A stretch of DNA of 64,000 nt from Pseudomonas svalbardensis (GTDB lineage Bacteria > Pseudomonadota > Gammaproteobacteria > Pseudomonadales > Pseudomonadaceae), in NCBI RefSeq assembly GCF_030053115.1, contig NZ_CP125619.1:2491501-2555500 (forward strand). Direction: 5' to 3'. How positions within the stretch are numbered: the first letter of the stretch is position 1; every line of letters begins with the position of its first letter. Shown here piece after piece: positions 1 through 10,474 of this stretch. A program made the position numbers and the translations under genes. Under the pieces are notes generated by a model, which did not search any database, had not been told where the DNA came from, and saw only the letters and a list, made by a program, of their open reading frames with translations.

Positions 1-1906
1 ATTGGATCTGATTTGCCTGGGGCGCCTGGGCGTCGACCTCTATGCGCAGCAAGTCGGGGCGCGGTTGGAAGATGTTTCAAGCTTCGCCAAATACCTCGGT
101 GGATCGTCCGCCAACATCGCCTTCGGCACGGCTCGGCTGGGCCTGAAGTCGGCGATGCTGAGCCGGGTAGGGGACGACCACATGGGCCGCTTCCTGGTGG
201 AATCCCTGGCCCGCGAAGGTTGCGACGTCAGCGGGATCAAGGTCGATCCGGAGCGCCTGACCGCCATGGTCCTGCTGGGCCTCAAGGATCGCGAAACCTT
301 TCCTTTGGTCTTCTACCGCGAAAACTGCGCCGACATGGCGCTGCGGGCCGAAGACATCAGCGAAGCCTTCATTGCTTCCAGCAAAGCCTTGCTGATCACC
401 GGCACCCATTTCTCCACCGATGGCGTCTACAAGGCGAGCATCCAGGCGCTGGATTACGCCGAGAAGCACAACGTCAAACGGGTGCTGGACATCGACTATC
501 GCCCAGTACTCTGGGGCCTGGCCGGCAAGGCCGACGGCGAAACCCGTTTCGTCGCCGACCAGAACGTCAGCCAGCATGTGCAGAAAATCCTCCCGCGTTT
601 CGACCTGATCGTCGGCACGGAAGAAGAATTCCTGATTGCCGGCGGTTCCGAGGACTTGCTCACCGCGCTGCGCAATGTGCGGCGCCTGAGCGCGGCGACC
701 CTGGTGGTCAAGCTCGGCCCGCAGGGCTGCACGGTGATTCACGGGGTGATTCCGGTACGTCTTGAAGACGGCGCCATTTACCCCGGCGTGCGGGTGGAAG
801 TGTTGAATGTGCTGGGCGCCGGCGATGCATTCATGTCCGGTTTCTTGAGCGGCTGGCTCGAGGATGCGAGCGACGAGCGCTGCTGCCAGTTGGCCAATGC
901 CTGCGGCGGTCTGGTGGTGTCGCGCCACGCCTGCGCACCGGCCATGCCGACCCGTGCCGAACTCGATTATCTGTTTAACAGTCCGGTGCCGATTACCCGG
1001 CCGGATCAGGACGCGGTGTTGCAGCGTCTGCATCAGGTCAGCGTGCCGCGCAAACAGTGGAAGCAGCTGTTCATTTTTGCCTTCGACCATCGCGGGCAAC
1101 TGGTGGAACTGGCCCAAAAGGGCGGTCGCGACCTGAACGCCATCGGCGAACTCAAGCAACTGTTTATCAAGGCTGTGGAACGGGTCGAAGCCGATTTGCG
1201 CGAGCAGGGCATCGAGGCCGATGTCGGGCTGCTGGCCGATCAACGCTTCGGCCAGGACTCGCTGAACGCCGCCACCGGTCGCGGCTGGTGGGTGGCGCGT
1301 CCGGTGGAAGTGCAGGGTTCGCGACCATTGGCGTTCGAACATGGGCGCTCCATCGGCAGCAACCTGATCGCCTGGCCGCAGGAACAAATCATCAAGTGCC
1401 TGGTGCAATTCCACCCCGACGACGAGCCGTTGCTGCGTCTGGAACAGGAAGCGCAGATCAAGGGTTTGTACCAGGCATCCCAAGTCAGCGGTCATGAGCT
1501 GCTGCTGGAAATCATCCCGCCCAAGGATCATCCATCGACCCATCCGGACGTTCTGTATCGCGCCCTGAAACGCCTCTACAACCTGGGCATTTACCCGGCG
1601 TGGTGGAAGATCGAAGCGCAGAGCGCCGAGGAGTGGAAGCAACTCGACAAACTGATTCAGGAGCGTGATCCGTACTGCCGAGGCGTGGTGTTGCTGGGGC
1701 TGAATGCACCGGCATCGGCACTGGCCGAAGGGTTTCAACAGGCCAGACAGAGCCAGACTTGCCGCGGGTTTGCAGTCGGTCGGACGATTTTCCAGGAGCC
1801 GAGCCGCGCGTGGATGGCCGGTGAAATCGACGATGAAGCGCTGATCCGTCAAGTGCAGGGCACGTTCGTTGAATTGATCGATGCCTGGCGCACGGCGCGC
1901 GCTTGA
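1..1906 (+). CDS. iolC: 5-dehydro-2-deoxygluconokinase fused to a DUF2090 aldolase-like domain (5' end cut)
   Basis: Phosphorylates 2-deoxy-5-keto-gluconate in inositol catabolism. About 634 codons are visible; the reading frame is open at the window edge and the first visible residues (LDLICLGRLGVDLYAQQ) are already inside the family's N-terminus, so the true start lies upstream. Residues 1-325 are a PfkB/ribokinase fold: the GGSSANIAFG substrate motif near residue 35 and the GAGDAFMSGF anion-hole/catalytic-base motif near residue 273. Residues 350-634 are a DUF2090 domain, related to class I aldolases, beginning near FIFAFDHRGQL. Kinase-DUF2090 fusions are usual in Pseudomonas and the second half is widely annotated as the phosphate aldolase; no separate iolJ is seen in the window. 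A REPIN separates it from iolE. Confidence 0.93.
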   Translation, partial: LDLICLGRLGVDLYAQQVGARLEDVSSFAKYLGGSSANIAFGTARLGLKSAMLSRVGDDHMGRFLVESLAREGCDVSGIKVDPERLTAMVLLGLKDRETFPLVFYRENCADMALRAEDISEAFIASSKALLITGTHFSTDGVYKASIQALDYAEKHNVKRVLDIDYRPVLWGLAGKADGETRFVADQNVSQHVQKILPRFDLIVGTEEEFLIAGGSEDLLTALRNVRRLSAATLVVKLGPQGCTVIHGVIPVRLEDGAIYPGVRVEVLNVLGAGDAFMSGFLSGWLEDASDERCCQLANACGGLVVSRHACAPAMPTRAELDYLFNSPVPITRPDQDAVLQRLHQVSVPRKQWKQLFIFAFDHRGQLVELAQKGGRDLNAIGELKQLFIKAVERVEADLREQGIEADVGLLADQRFGQDSLNAATGRGWWVARPVEVQGSRPLAFEHGRSIGSNLIAWPQEQIIKCLVQFHPDDEPLLRLEQEAQIKGLYQASQVSGHELLLEIIPPKDHPSTHPDVLYRALKRLYNLGIYPAWWKIEAQSAEEWKQLDKLIQERDPYCRGVVLLGLNAPASALAEGFQQARQSQTCRGFAVGRTIFQEPSRAWMAGEIDDEALIRQVQGTFVELIDAWRTARA

Positions 1907-1923
1907 TGGAACACCGCAATACC

Positions 1924-2013
1924 TGTGGGAGTGAGCCTGCTCGCGATAGCTGACTGACAGTCAACATTGAAGGCGCCTGATACACCGCTATCGCGAGCAG
2001 GCTCGCTCCCACA
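1924..2013. repeat. REPIN 1 (pair of inverted REP palindromes)
   Basis: Left arm TGTGGGAGTGAGCCTGCTCG and right arm CGAGCAGGCTCGCTCCCACA face each other across about 35 bases, the classical Pseudomonas REP doublet. It lies between iolC and iolE. Confidence 0.9.
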
Positions 2014-2047
2014 AGGGGTTTTGTATCGCTCTTACTGATGTGTGTAA

Positions 2048-2055
2048 AACAATAA
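2048..2055 (+). promoter_or_regulatory. Candidate Crc/Hfq CA motif before iolE
   Basis: AACAATAA fits AANAANAA, the A-rich motif bound by Hfq/Crc in Pseudomonas, and lies 11 bases before the iolE start, overlapping the translation initiation region. Confidence 0.5.
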
Positions 2056-2066
2056 AAGGTGCAGCC

Positions 2067-2960
2067 ATGCCCGCTATTCGAATTGGCATCAACCCGATCT
2101 CCTGGAGCAACGACGACCTGCCGTCCCTCGGTGGCGAGACGCCGCTGAGCACCGCCCTGAGCGAAGGCAAGGAAATCGGCTACGAAGGTTTCGAACTCAA
2201 CGGCAAATTCCCCAAGGACGCCAAAGGTGTCGGCGATGTACTGCGCCCCTATGACCTGGCGCTGGTGTCCGGTTGGTATTCCAGCCGTCTGGCCCGCCGC
2301 TCGGTGGCCGAAGAAATCGACGCCATCGGCAGCCATGTCGAGCTGTTGGCGAAGAACGGCGCCAAAGTGCTGGTGTACGGTGAAGTCGCTGACTCCATTC
2401 AAGGCCAGCGCATTCCTCTGGTTGAACGCCCGCGATTCCACACCGAACACGCCTGGGAGGAATACGCCGACAAGCTCACCGAACTGGCGCGCTTCACCCT
2501 GTCCCAAGGCGTCCGTCTGGCCTACCACCATCACATGGGTGCCTACGTCGAATCCCCGGCAGACATCGACAAGTTGATGGCGTTGACTGGCAGTGAAGTC
2601 GGTCTGCTGTTCGATTCGGGCCATTGCTACATGGGTGGCGGCGAGCCGTTGCAGGTGCTGCGCAAACACATCGAACGTATCTGCCACGTGCATTTCAAGG
2701 ACGTGCGCAAACCGGTGGTGCAACTGGCACGCAACAACCTGTGGAGCTTCCCGGACTGCATCATCAACGGCACGTTCACCGTGCCCGGCGATGGCGATAT
2801 CGATTTCGGCGCCTTGCTCGACGTGCTGCTGGCGGCCGGTTACCACGGCTGGCTGGTGGTCGAAGCCGAGCAGGATCCCGCGGTGGCGCCAAGTTACGTC
2901 TACGCCAAAAAAGGCTACGACACCTTGCGTGCGCTGCTCGACGAGAGGATTGCATTATGA
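2067..2960 (+). CDS. iolE: myo-inosose-2 dehydratase
   Basis: Dehydrates scyllo-inosose to the diketone that IolD hydrolyses. The product is 297 residues, typical for IolE. Start ATG 2067 follows an AAAAGGTG ribosome site; an in-frame ATG at 2040 lacks one. The protein is an AP-endonuclease-2/xylose-isomerase TIM barrel: IGINPISWSNDD at the N-terminus, YHHHMGAYVE mid-protein, LLFDSGHCYMGGG and HVHFKDVR carrying the metal-binding Asp/His ligands, and a late VVEAEQDPA with the metal Glu. Its stop overlaps the iolB start (ATGA), indicating translational coupling. Confidence 0.94.
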   Translation: MPAIRIGINPISWSNDDLPSLGGETPLSTALSEGKEIGYEGFELNGKFPKDAKGVGDVLRPYDLALVSGWYSSRLARRSVAEEIDAIGSHVELLAKNGAKVLVYGEVADSIQGQRIPLVERPRFHTEHAWEEYADKLTELARFTLSQGVRLAYHHHMGAYVESPADIDKLMALTGSEVGLLFDSGHCYMGGGEPLQVLRKHIERICHVHFKDVRKPVVQLARNNLWSFPDCIINGTFTVPGDGDIDFGALLDVLLAAGYHGWLVVEAEQDPAVAPSYVYAKKGYDTLRALLDERIAL

Positions 2961-3766
2961 GCCTGCTGGTCAAAAGCAACGCCCATGGCCGGACCATGGT
3001 CGAGCTGGGTAAAGGTGAGCTGGAATACGTCGGCTTCGCCGCTTACCGCTTGAGCCTGGGCGAGACCTTGCCGGTGTCGGCCGGTGAAAAAGAACTGTGC
3101 CTGGTGCTGCTCAGCGGTCGAGTCAGCATCAAGGGCGAAGCGCCGGGGCAGGGCGCGTTCGACTGGGACAACATCGGCGATCGTCAGTCAGTGTTCGAAG
3201 ACAAATCCCCGTTCGCCGCGTACTTGCCACCCGGCAGTCAGGCGCAAGTGGTCGCGCTCAGCGATGTGCAAATCGCCGTGTGCGCCGCCCCCTGCTCGAC
3301 CACCAACGGCCTCGGCCCACGGCTGATCAAACCCGACACCATGAAACGCAGCGTGCGCGGCAAAGGCGCCAACACCCGTTACGTCTGCGACATTCTGCCG
3401 GACACCGAGCCGGCCCATTCGCTGCTGGTGGTCGAAGTGCGCACGCCGTCGGGTCACTCGTCGAGCTACCCGCCGCACAAGCACGACACCGAGGATTTGC
3501 CGCACCAGAGTTTTCTTGAGGAAACCTACTACCACCAGATCAACCCGCCCCAGGGCTTCGTGTTCCAGCGGGTCTACACCGACGATCGCAGTATCGATCA
3601 GGCCATGGCCGTGGAAAACAGCGACCTCGTGGTCGTGCCCAAGGGCTATCACCCGGTCAGCGTGCCGTACGGCTACGAGTCGTACTACTTGAACGTGATG
3701 GCCGGCCCGAAACGGGTCTGGCAGTTCCATAACGATCCGCAGCACAGCTGGCTGCTGGATCTCTGA
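2957..3766 (+). CDS. iolB: 5-deoxy-glucuronate isomerase
   Basis: Converts 5-deoxy-D-glucuronate to 2-deoxy-5-keto-gluconate, the IolC substrate. It has 269 residues, the normal IolB size. The start at 2957 overlaps the iolE stop by four bases, and GAGAGG lies just upstream. This is a bicupin; the second cupin carries SSYPPHKHDTEDLPHQSFLE, with the His-His-Glu metal ligands, and the C-terminus has YHPVSVPYGYESYYLNVMAGP. Followed after 44 bases by iolA. Confidence 0.94.
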   Translation: MSLLVKSNAHGRTMVELGKGELEYVGFAAYRLSLGETLPVSAGEKELCLVLLSGRVSIKGEAPGQGAFDWDNIGDRQSVFEDKSPFAAYLPPGSQAQVVALSDVQIAVCAAPCSTTNGLGPRLIKPDTMKRSVRGKGANTRYVCDILPDTEPAHSLLVVEVRTPSGHSSSYPPHKHDTEDLPHQSFLEETYYHQINPPQGFVFQRVYTDDRSIDQAMAVENSDLVVVPKGYHPVSVPYGYESYYLNVMAGPKRVWQFHNDPQHSWLLDL

Positions 3767-3810
3767 ACTGAAAAGCCTGAATTCCAACCTCTGCACGGAG
3801 AACACGATCA

Positions 3811-5313
3811 ATGAGCGACGCCCCGGTCATCGGCCATTACATCCACGGTCAAGTGCAAGACAGCAGCAGCGAACGATTCAGCAACGTCTTTAATCCGGCC
3901 ACCGGCAGCGTTCAGGCGCGCGTCGGGCTGGCCAGCCAGAAGACCGTCGACGAAGCCGTCGCCTCGGCCCTGAAAGCCTTTCCGGCCTGGTCCGAACAAT
4001 CGTCCCTGCGCCGTTCGCGGGTGATGTTCAAGTTCAAGGAATTGCTCGACCAACATCACGATGAACTGGCAGAAATCATCAGTCGCGAACACGGCAAGGT
4101 GTTTTCGGACGCCAAGGGCGAAGTCACCCGGGGCATCGAAATCGTCGAGTACGCCTGCGGTGCGCCGAACCTGCTGAAAACCGAGTTCAGCGACAACATC
4201 GGCGGCGGCATTGATAACTGGAATCTGCGTCAGCCGCTGGGCGTGTGCGCCGGCGTCACACCGTTCAACTTCCCAGTGATGGTGCCGCTGTGGATGATCC
4301 CGCTGGCGCTGGTCACCGGTAACTGCTTCATCCTCAAACCGTCCGAGCGCGATCCGTCCGCCAGTGTGCTGATGGCCCGTCTGTTGAGCGAAGCCGGTTT
4401 GCCCGACGGCGTGTTCAACGTGGTTCAGGGTGACAAAACCGCGGTCGACGCCTTGCTGCAACACCCGGACATCGAGGCGATTTCCTTTGTCGGCTCGACG
4501 CCGATTGCCGAGTACATCCACCAGCAAGCCACCTCCCGCGGCAAGCGCGTGCAGGCGTTGGGCGGGGCGAAGAATCACATGATCGTCATGCCTGACGCGG
4601 ATCTGGATCAAGCGGCGGATGCCTTGATTGGCGCGGCTTACGGCTCGGCCGGCGAGCGCTGCATGGCGATTTCGATTGCCGTGGCGGTGGGCGATGTCGG
4701 CGACCAGCTGATTGCCAAACTGCTGCCGCGTATCGATCAACTGAAAGTCGGCAACGGCCTGAAGGGCGACAGCGATATGGGGCCATTGGTGACCGCCGAG
4801 CACAAGGCCAAAGTCGAAGGTTTCATCGACGAAGGCGTGGCCCAGGGCGCCCAGCTAATTGTCGACGGTCGTGGGTTCAAGGTGCCCGGCGCCGAGAACG
4901 GCTTCTTCGTCGGCGCGACGCTGTTTGATAACGTGACGACTGAGATGAGCATCTACCAGCAGGAGATCTTCGGCCCGGTACTGGGCATCGTTCGCGTGCC
5001 GGACTTCGCCAGTGCCGTCGCGTTGATCAACGCCCACGAGTTCGGCAACGGCGTGTCCTGTTTCACCCGCGATGGCGGCATCGCCCGAGCCTTCGCCAGC
5101 ACGATCAAGGTCGGCATGGTCGGCATCAACGTGCCGATTCCGGTGCCGATGGCCTGGCACTCTTTCGGCGGCTGGAAACGCTCGCTGTTCGGTGATCACC
5201 ACGCTTACGGCGAAGAAGGCATCCGCTTCTATAGCCGCTACAAAAGCGTGATGCAGCGCTGGCCCGACAGCATTGCCAAAGGCCCTGAATTCAGCATGCC
5301 AACGGCCAACTAA
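3811..5313 (+). CDS. iolA: CoA-acylating methylmalonate/malonate-semialdehyde dehydrogenase
   Basis: Final step of the inositol pathway: oxidative decarboxylation of malonate semialdehyde to acetyl-CoA with NAD+ and CoA; the same family (MmsA) serves valine degradation. It has 500 residues. NAD-binding region [15 protein letters not shown], then [12 protein letters not shown], and the catalytic cysteine in [11 protein letters not shown] near residue 285. The [14 protein letters not shown] segment is typical of MMSDH. ATG 3811 has CGGAGAAC upstream. As it lies inside the iol cluster, the inositol role is the likelier one; mmsA is the alternative name. Confidence 0.93.
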   Translation: MSDAPVIGHYIHGQVQDSSSERFSNVFNPATGSVQARVGLASQKTVDEAVASALKAFPAWSEQSSLRRSRVMFKFKELLDQHHDELAEIISREHGKVFSDAKGEVTRGIEIVEYACGAPNLLKTEFSDNIGGGIDNWNLRQPLGVCAGVTPFNFPVMVPLWMIPLALVTGNCFILKPSERDPSASVLMARLLSEAGLPDGVFNVVQGDKTAVDALLQHPDIEAISFVGSTPIAEYIHQQATSRGKRVQALGGAKNHMIVMPDADLDQAADALIGAAYGSAGERCMAISIAVAVGDVGDQLIAKLLPRIDQLKVGNGLKGDSDMGPLVTAEHKAKVEGFIDEGVAQGAQLIVDGRGFKVPGAENGFFVGATLFDNVTTEMSIYQQEIFGPVLGIVRVPDFASAVALINAHEFGNGVSCFTRDGGIARAFASTIKVGMVGINVPIPVPMAWHSFGGWKRSLFGDHHAYGEEGIRFYSRYKSVMQRWPDSIAKGPEFSMPTAN

Positions 5314-5328
5314 TTCACCTGTGCGGAG

Positions 5329-5339
5329 AACAACAATAA
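5329..5339 (+). promoter_or_regulatory. Candidate Crc/Hfq CA motif before the iolI-like gene
   Basis: AACAACAATAA contains two overlapping AANAANAA matches and abuts the start codon at 5339, directly after the GGAGAA ribosome site. Confidence 0.5.
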
Positions 5340-6160
5340 TGAGCAAACCCCTGCGTTTCGCCCTGAACCGTATGGTCGCCCCACGTTTGTCCCTGCCCGC
5401 GTTCATCGAGCTGGCGGTGACCCTCAAGGCCGACGCCATCGAAATTCGCAACGACCTTAAAGGCGTCGAGATCGAAGACGGCACCGCACCCGAGCGCGTC
5501 CGTGAGTTGTGTGCCGCCAAAGGCATTACGGTGCTGTCGATCAACGCGCTGTATCCGTTTGATGTGTGGAATGACGAGCGCCGCACACACGCCTTGAAGC
5601 TGGCTGCTTATGCCCGTGATTGCGGCGCACAGGGGTTGGTCATGTGTCCGCTCAACGACCGTGCCGATCCGCGGAACGAGGCCGCACGTGCTTCAGGTTT
5701 GCGCACGGCGTTGACTGAGCTGGCGCCGATCCTGCGTGAACACGGCATTCTCGGTTTCATCGAACCGCTGGGTTTCGAAGAGTGCTCGCTGCGCCGTAAA
5801 CGCACGGCGGTGGACGCGATCAAGGACATCGGCGGGCTGGATGTGTTCTGTCTGGTTCACGACACCTTTCACCATCACCTGGCCAGCGAGCATGAGTTCT
5901 TCCCCGAGCTGACCGGGTTGGTGCACATCTCCGGTGTCGAGGATGCCGAGGCACCGCTGGCGACCATTCGCGACGGCCACCGGGTGCTGGTGGGCGAGGG
6001 CGACATCCTTGGCAACGCGGCGCAAATCGACACCTTGCTCAGCAGTGGTTACAGCGGCTACCTGTCGTTCGAACCGTTTGCCGACAGCGTCCATGGCCTG
6101 GCGGATATCCAGCAGGCGATCGGCGCGAGCATGGAACACCTGCAAAAATCTCTGGCCTGA
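5339..6160 (+). CDS. iolI: Inosose isomerase-like TIM-barrel protein
   Basis: Probably interconverts inosose isomers (2-keto to 1-keto-myo-inositol), as IolI does in Bacillus. It has 273 residues from ATG 5339 (CGGAGAAC upstream); an earlier in-frame ATG at 5273 lies inside iolA. AP-endonuclease-2/xylose-isomerase barrel: EIRNDLKGVEI, SINALYPFDVW, GFIEPLGFEECS with a metal Glu, FCLVHDTFHHHLA with Asp/His ligands, HISGVED and the final SFEPFAD Glu. The assignment to IolI rests on context and these ligands, so substrate specificity is inferred. A REPIN follows. Confidence 0.8.
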   Translation: MSKPLRFALNRMVAPRLSLPAFIELAVTLKADAIEIRNDLKGVEIEDGTAPERVRELCAAKGITVLSINALYPFDVWNDERRTHALKLAAYARDCGAQGLVMCPLNDRADPRNEAARASGLRTALTELAPILREHGILGFIEPLGFEECSLRRKRTAVDAIKDIGGLDVFCLVHDTFHHHLASEHEFFPELTGLVHISGVEDAEAPLATIRDGHRVLVGEGDILGNAAQIDTLLSSGYSGYLSFEPFADSVHGLADIQQAIGASMEHLQKSLA

Positions 6161-6188
6161 CAACACTTTCGGGCTGATGGAAATCAAC

Positions 6189-6278
6189 TGTGGGAGCGAG
6201 CCTGCTCGCGATGATGGCGGCACATTCAACATTGATAGCGCCTGACACACCGCAATCGCGAGCAGGCTCGCTCCCACA
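6189..6278. repeat. REPIN 2
   Basis: Arms TGTGGGAGCGAGCCTGCTCG and CGAGCAGGCTCGCTCCCACA in inverted orientation, between the iolI-like gene and iolD. Confidence 0.9.
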
Positions 6279-6308
6279 AAGGTTTCTTCGTGTATTGAAG
6301 GATCGGTT

Positions 6309-8240
6309 ATGACTACGACACGACTGACCATGGCCCAGGCCCTGGTGAAATTCCTCGATAACCAGTACATCGAGGTCGATGGGGTTCAAAGCAAATTCGT
6401 CGCCGGGATCTTTACCATTTTCGGCCACGGCAACGTGCTGGGCCTGGGCCAGGCCCTGGAGCAGGACAGCGGTGACCTGATCGTCCATCAGGGGCGCAAC
6501 GAGCAAGGCATGGCCCACGCGGCCATCGGTTTCGCCAAGCAACACCTGCGGCGCAAGATCTACGCCTGCTCCTCATCGGTAGGGCCGGGCGCGGCGAACA
6601 TGCTGACCGCCGCCGCGACGGCGACCGCCAACCGCATTCCCTTGCTGCTGTTGCCCGGCGATGTCTATGCCTGTCGCCAGCCAGACCCGGTGTTGCAACA
6701 GATCGAGCAGTTCCACGACTTGAGCATCAGCACCAACGACGCATTCAAGGCCGTGAGCAAATACTGGGACCGCATCAACCGTCCCGAGCAACTCATGACG
6801 GCTGCAATCCACGCCATGCGTGTGCTCACCGACCCCGCCGAAACCGGCGCGGTGACCCTGGCCTTGCCGCAAGACGTGCAAGCCGAGGCCTATGACTATC
6901 CTGATTACTTCCTGCAAAAACGCGTGCACCGCATCGAGCGCCGTCCGGCTACCGAAGCGATGCTCGGCGATGCCTTGGCGCTGTTCAAAGGCAAGCGCAA
7001 GCCGCTGATCATTTGCGGTGGCGGGGTCAGATACTCTGGCGCCAATGCCGCGTTGCAAGCGTTTGCCGAGCGCTTCGATATTCCCTTCGCCGAAACCCAG
7101 GCAGGCAAGAGTGCGGTGGTGTCCAGTCACCCACTGAACGTTGGCGGGATCGGTGAAACCGGCTGCCTGGCGGCGAATCTGTTGGCCAGGGATGCGGATC
7201 TGATCATCGGTGTCGGCACCCGCTACAGCGATTTCACCACAGCGTCGAAATCCCTGTTCCAGCATCCGGACGTGCAATTCCTCAACCTCAATATCAGCCC
7301 GTGCGATGCCCTGAAGCTCGACGGTGTGCAACTGTTGGCGGACGCCAAAGTCGGGCTGCAAGCCTTGGCTGAAACCTTGGGCGATTACCGTTCTGCGTGG
7401 GGTGATCAACCGCGTCAAGCCAAGGCGCAACTGGACAAGGAAGTCGACCGCATCTATCAGGTTGAATACCAGAGCAAAGACTTCATCCCGGAAATCAACG
7501 ACCACATGGACCCGGCGGTGCTGCGCGAATTCATCGAGCTGACCGGTTCCTGCCTGACCCAGAGCCGCGTGCTTGGCGTGCTCAATGAAACCCTCGCTGA
7601 TGACGCCGTGATCGTCGCCGCCGCCGGCAGCTTGCCCGGTGACTTGCAGCGCAGCTGGCGCAGCAAGGGCGTGAACACCTATCACGTCGAGTACGGCTAT
7701 TCCTGCATGGGTTACGAGATCAACGCCGCACTGGGCGTGAAACTCGCCGAGCCGGATCGCGAGGTCTACGCGCTGGTTGGCGACGGCTCCTACATGATGC
7801 TGCACTCGGAGCTGGCGACCTCGATTCAGGAGCGACGCAAGATCAACGTGGTGTTGCTCGACAACATGACTTTCGGTTGCATCAACAACCTGCAGATGGA
7901 ACACGGCATGGACAGCTTCGGCACCGAGTTCCGCTTCCGCAATCTGGAAACCGGCAAGCTCGACGGCGGTTTCGTGCCGGTGGATTTCGCCATGAGCGCG
8001 GCGGCCTATGGTTGCAAAACCTACAAAGTGAACACGGTCGAAGAACTGAACGCGGCATTGGCCGATGCGCGATTGCAGACCGTGTCGACGCTGATCGACA
8101 TCAAGGTCTTGCCCAAAACCATGATTCACAAATACCTGTCGTGGTGGCGGGTCGGCGTGGCGCAAGTCTCCACCAGCGCCCGCACCGATGCAGTGGCCAA
8201 GACCCTGAATGAACGACTGGTCAAGGCCCGTCAGTACTGA
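6309..8240 (+). CDS. iolD: 3D-(3,5/4)-trihydroxycyclohexane-1,2-dione acylhydrolase
   Basis: ThDP-dependent enzyme that opens the six-membered ring of the diketone made by IolE, giving 5-deoxy-glucuronate. It has 643 residues, as expected for IolD. ThDP-family order: N-terminal pyrimidine domain with [19 protein letters not shown] containing the catalytic Glu, the central domain with [15 protein letters not shown], then the PP domain with the [12 protein letters not shown]...N diphosphate/Mg motif near residue 490. Start ATG 6309 follows TGAAGGATCGGTT. Preceded by a REPIN and followed after 42 bases by iolG. Confidence 0.95.
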   Translation: MTTTRLTMAQALVKFLDNQYIEVDGVQSKFVAGIFTIFGHGNVLGLGQALEQDSGDLIVHQGRNEQGMAHAAIGFAKQHLRRKIYACSSSVGPGAANMLTAAATATANRIPLLLLPGDVYACRQPDPVLQQIEQFHDLSISTNDAFKAVSKYWDRINRPEQLMTAAIHAMRVLTDPAETGAVTLALPQDVQAEAYDYPDYFLQKRVHRIERRPATEAMLGDALALFKGKRKPLIICGGGVRYSGANAALQAFAERFDIPFAETQAGKSAVVSSHPLNVGGIGETGCLAANLLARDADLIIGVGTRYSDFTTASKSLFQHPDVQFLNLNISPCDALKLDGVQLLADAKVGLQALAETLGDYRSAWGDQPRQAKAQLDKEVDRIYQVEYQSKDFIPEINDHMDPAVLREFIELTGSCLTQSRVLGVLNETLADDAVIVAAAGSLPGDLQRSWRSKGVNTYHVEYGYSCMGYEINAALGVKLAEPDREVYALVGDGSYMMLHSELATSIQERRKINVVLLDNMTFGCINNLQMEHGMDSFGTEFRFRNLETGKLDGGFVPVDFAMSAAAYGCKTYKVNTVEELNAALADARLQTVSTLIDIKVLPKTMIHKYLSWWRVGVAQVSTSARTDAVAKTLNERLVKARQY

Positions 8241-9308
<1,068 letters not shown>

Positions 9309-9319
9309 CCCCGATCCCC

Positions 9320-9409
9320 TGTGGGAGCGAGCTTGCTCGCGATAGCGGTGGATCAGTCAGCATCGATGTTGACTGTGCTGACGCCATCGCGAGCAAGCTC
9401 GCTCCCACA
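9320..9409. repeat. REPIN 3
   Basis: Arms TGTGGGAGCGAGCTTGCTCG and CGAGCAAGCTCGCTCCCACA in inverted orientation, between iolG and the next TIM-barrel gene. The arms carry an AGCTCGC variant, not the AGCCCGC variant occupied by the IS110 elements. Confidence 0.9.
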
Positions 9410-9453
9410 AGGGGAGTGTTGTGGCAGAGGCATTGGTGAAGGAGAACAAGAAC

Positions 9454-10314
9454 ATGCGCATCGCACTAGACCCCTACATGTACCGCACCCTGTCCCTGGG
9501 CAAGATGGTCGATAAGGTCGCCGAGCTCGGTTACGAACACATCGAACTCTCGCCCCGGGAAGATTTCCTGCCGTTCTACAAAGCTCCGCGGGTCGACAAA
9601 GCGCGAATCAAGGAATTTCGCAAAGCCCTGAGCGACAACGGCGTCAAGCTCTCTTCCTTGTTACCGATGTACCACTGGGCCGCTGCCGACGAAGGCCTGC
9701 GTGTTGCCGCCGTACGCAACTGGAAACGGGCGATCCAGATTGCCGTGGAGATGGACTGCGAGCTGGTCAACACCGAGTTCACCGGCCAGTCAGACAACTC
9801 GCTGGTCTGTGAGAACCAGTTCATGCGCTCCATGGACGAGCTGATTCCGGAGTTCGAGCGCGAAGGTATCAAGCTTGATATTCAGGCTCATCCTTACGAC
9901 TTCTGCGAGCGTAACAACGAATCGGTGGACATCATTCGCGGTCTGGATCGCGAGTGGATCAACTACCTTTACGCGGCGCCGCACACCTTCTTCTATGACG
10001 ACGGCAAAGGCGATATCGCCTCGATGCTCAAGTATGCCGGGTCGAAGCTGAGCCACCTGATCATCGCCGATACCTACAACCACAAGGCTTCTTCCGGGTT
10101 GCGCTACATCGTCAACCCGCCGGGTGTCGTTGCCACCGTGCACCAGCATCTGGACATCGGTCAGGGTGAGGTCGATTGGGATGCGTTTTTCGGCACCTTG
10201 CGCGAGATTCAGTTCGACGGCATCGCTACGGTCTCGGTGTTTGCCTGGGAAGACCGGCCGGATGAGTCCAACCGGATGATGCTTGAACGGGTCAAAAGCG
10301 AACTCTGTCGCTAA
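9454..10314 (+). CDS. Sugar phosphate isomerase/epimerase family TIM-barrel protein of the iol cluster
   Basis: 286 residues from ATG 9454, with GGAGAAC just upstream. The fold is the AP-endonuclease-2/xylose-isomerase barrel: [14 protein letters not shown] at the start, [16 protein letters not shown], a metal Asp/Glu in [26 protein letters not shown] and [17 protein letters not shown]. Only weakly like the other two barrels in the cluster, so it is probably a separate isomerase or epimerase for another inositol stereoisomer. The reaction cannot be read from the sequence. REPINs flank it on both sides. Confidence 0.8.
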   Translation: MRIALDPYMYRTLSLGKMVDKVAELGYEHIELSPREDFLPFYKAPRVDKARIKEFRKALSDNGVKLSSLLPMYHWAAADEGLRVAAVRNWKRAIQIAVEMDCELVNTEFTGQSDNSLVCENQFMRSMDELIPEFEREGIKLDIQAHPYDFCERNNESVDIIRGLDREWINYLYAAPHTFFYDDGKGDIASMLKYAGSKLSHLIIADTYNHKASSGLRYIVNPPGVVATVHQHLDIGQGEVDWDAFFGTLREIQFDGIATVSVFAWEDRPDESNRMMLERVKSELCR

Positions 10315-10329
10315 GACCTACACAAAACC

Positions 10330-10420
10330 CTGTGGGAGTGAGCCTGCTCGCGAAAGCGGCGTGTCAGGCGACATCAATATTGACTGTGCTGCCACCTTCG
10401 CGAGCAGGCTCGCTCCCACA
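10330..10420. repeat. REPIN 4
   Basis: Arms TGTGGGAGTGAGCCTGCTCG and CGAGCAGGCTCGCTCCCACA inverted, with the internal TTCGCGA form on the right. It separates the TIM-barrel gene from the oxidoreductase gene. Confidence 0.9.
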
Positions 10421-10452
10421 AGGGCCGTGTGTGTCCAGTGAGTGGTTTACAT

Positions 10453-10460
10453 AACAATAA
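10453..10460 (+). promoter_or_regulatory. Candidate Crc/Hfq CA motif before the Gfo/Idh/MocA gene
   Basis: AACAATAA fits AANAANAA and touches the AAAAAGGAG ribosome site of the gene starting at 10475. Confidence 0.5.
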
Positions 10461-10474
10461 AAAGGAGTTGATTC

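Noticed and set aside
77..1852. A 591-codon open frame antisense to iolC
   Set aside because: High-GC Pseudomonas genes often leave long antisense open frames; the translation is low-complexity and iolC on the other strand has clear kinase and DUF2090 motifs.
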